A stretch of 5,125 bases of DNA from positions 1 through 5,125 of the forward strand of contig JBGTLU010000017.1 in the NCBI GenBank assembly GCA_041743935.1. The letters are read 5' to 3'. The number at the start of each line of letters is the position of its first letter. Positions within the stretch are counted from its first letter, which is position 1. This DNA is from JBGTLU01 sp041743935. Its GTDB lineage: Bacteria > Bacteroidota > Bacteroidia > Sphingobacteriales > Sphingobacteriaceae. This document shows, one piece after another, positions 4,886 through 5,125 of this stretch. The translations under genes and the position numbers were made by a program. The notes under the pieces were generated by a model, which saw nothing but the letters and a program-made list of their open reading frames with translations, was not told where the DNA came from and ran no database searches.

Positions 4886-5125
4886 ATGAACGAAGCAGAA
4901 ACAAGAGCAGAACTCATAGACCCCAAGCTAAAAGCTTGCGGTTGGGGTGTTGTAGAAGGCTCTAAGGTCCTTCGTGAATACCCCATTACAGCAGGTAAAA
5001 TTCAAACAGGCGGTGGCAGGGGCAAAAGAGAAATTGCCGATTATGTGTTGGTTTACAAAGGCATCAAATTAGCTATTGTAGAAGCCAAAAGTGATGTGCA
5101 GGAAGTTGGCGAAGGTGTAATGCAA
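4886..5125 (+). CDS. hsdR: Type I restriction endonuclease subunit HsdR, N-terminal part (3' end outside window)
   Basis: The frame is open from ATG 4886 to the window end, giving the first 80 residues of what should be a large HsdR (family usually around 800-1100 residues). It opens MNEAETRAELIDPKLKACGW, typical of HsdR N-terminal nuclease domains. REYPI at 30-34 and KREIADYVLVYKG at 47-59 follow, then LAIVEAKSD at 62-70. D52 and E67-x-K69 form the PD-(D/E)xK catalytic core and E8 is the conserved early acidic residue, so the nuclease site appears intact as far as it can be seen. The SF2 translocase part lies beyond the edge. HsdR uses ATP to pull DNA toward the HsdMS core and cuts at unmethylated targets. 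It is 111 bp after the DUF5131 gene and has an A-rich leader (AAAGAAATT) before the ATG. No other upstream in-frame start looks better. Confidence 0.9.
   Translation, partial: MNEAETRAELIDPKLKACGWGVVEGSKVLREYPITAGKIQTGGGRGKREIADYVLVYKGIKLAIVEAKSDVQEVGEGVMQ

Noticed and set aside
1..5125. CRISPR array, tRNA or rRNA gene, insertion-sequence ends
   Set aside because: No regularly spaced repeats, no cloverleaf or rRNA-like stretch, no transposase-like protein and no matching terminal inverted repeats were found by reading both strands.

Overview
The window looks like AT-rich Bacteroidota DNA (Flavobacteriia, Chitinophagia or relatives). This rests on the style of the proteins, on A-rich gene leaders with almost no Shine-Dalgarno sequence, and on an 18-base near-palindrome of a kind I associate with that phylum. 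It holds most of a type I restriction-modification locus, all on the plus strand: hsdM (550-2004), hsdS (2001-3158), a TcmP-family gene (3155-4045), a DUF5131 / phage Gp37-Gp68-like three-cysteine gene (4049-4774) and the first 80 codons of hsdR (4886 to the window edge).

Left flank (1-549): the last 46 codons of an unidentified gene end at 143. About 400 bp of apparently broken coding DNA follow. One piece (146-286) reads like the N-terminus of a larger protein but has no start codon and stops early. Short open stretches in other frames follow up to 531. The flank also contains a 14-bp inverted repeat (172-206) and the near-palindrome (483-500). It looks like the eroded edge of an accessory or defence region.

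Core (550-4774): hsdM, hsdS and tcmP are joined by two ATGA overlaps, and the DUF5131 gene starts 3 nt after tcmP. The four genes are therefore almost certainly one transcript with coupled translation. HsdM and HsdS should form the N6-adenine methyltransferase that marks host DNA, with HsdS supplying a bipartite target site. HsdR, with a PD-(D/E)xK nuclease at its start, should join them to cut unmodified DNA. The two HsdS target-recognition domains are clearly more AT-rich than the spacer between them, as expected from domain exchange.

The most interesting point is the TcmP/DUF5131 pair between the specificity and restriction subunits. TcmP has an S-adenosylmethionine-fold-like pattern (DGFAGSG, then DPFG). 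Its partner has a C-x6-C-x2-C-Y-A cluster that could hold a metal or Fe-S centre. I know of no established activity for the pair. Its position inside the operon suggests an extra modification, control or defence function tied to the type I enzyme. A 111-bp gap with two 11-bp direct repeats 21 bp apart separates the pair from hsdR and could carry separate control of the nuclease subunit.
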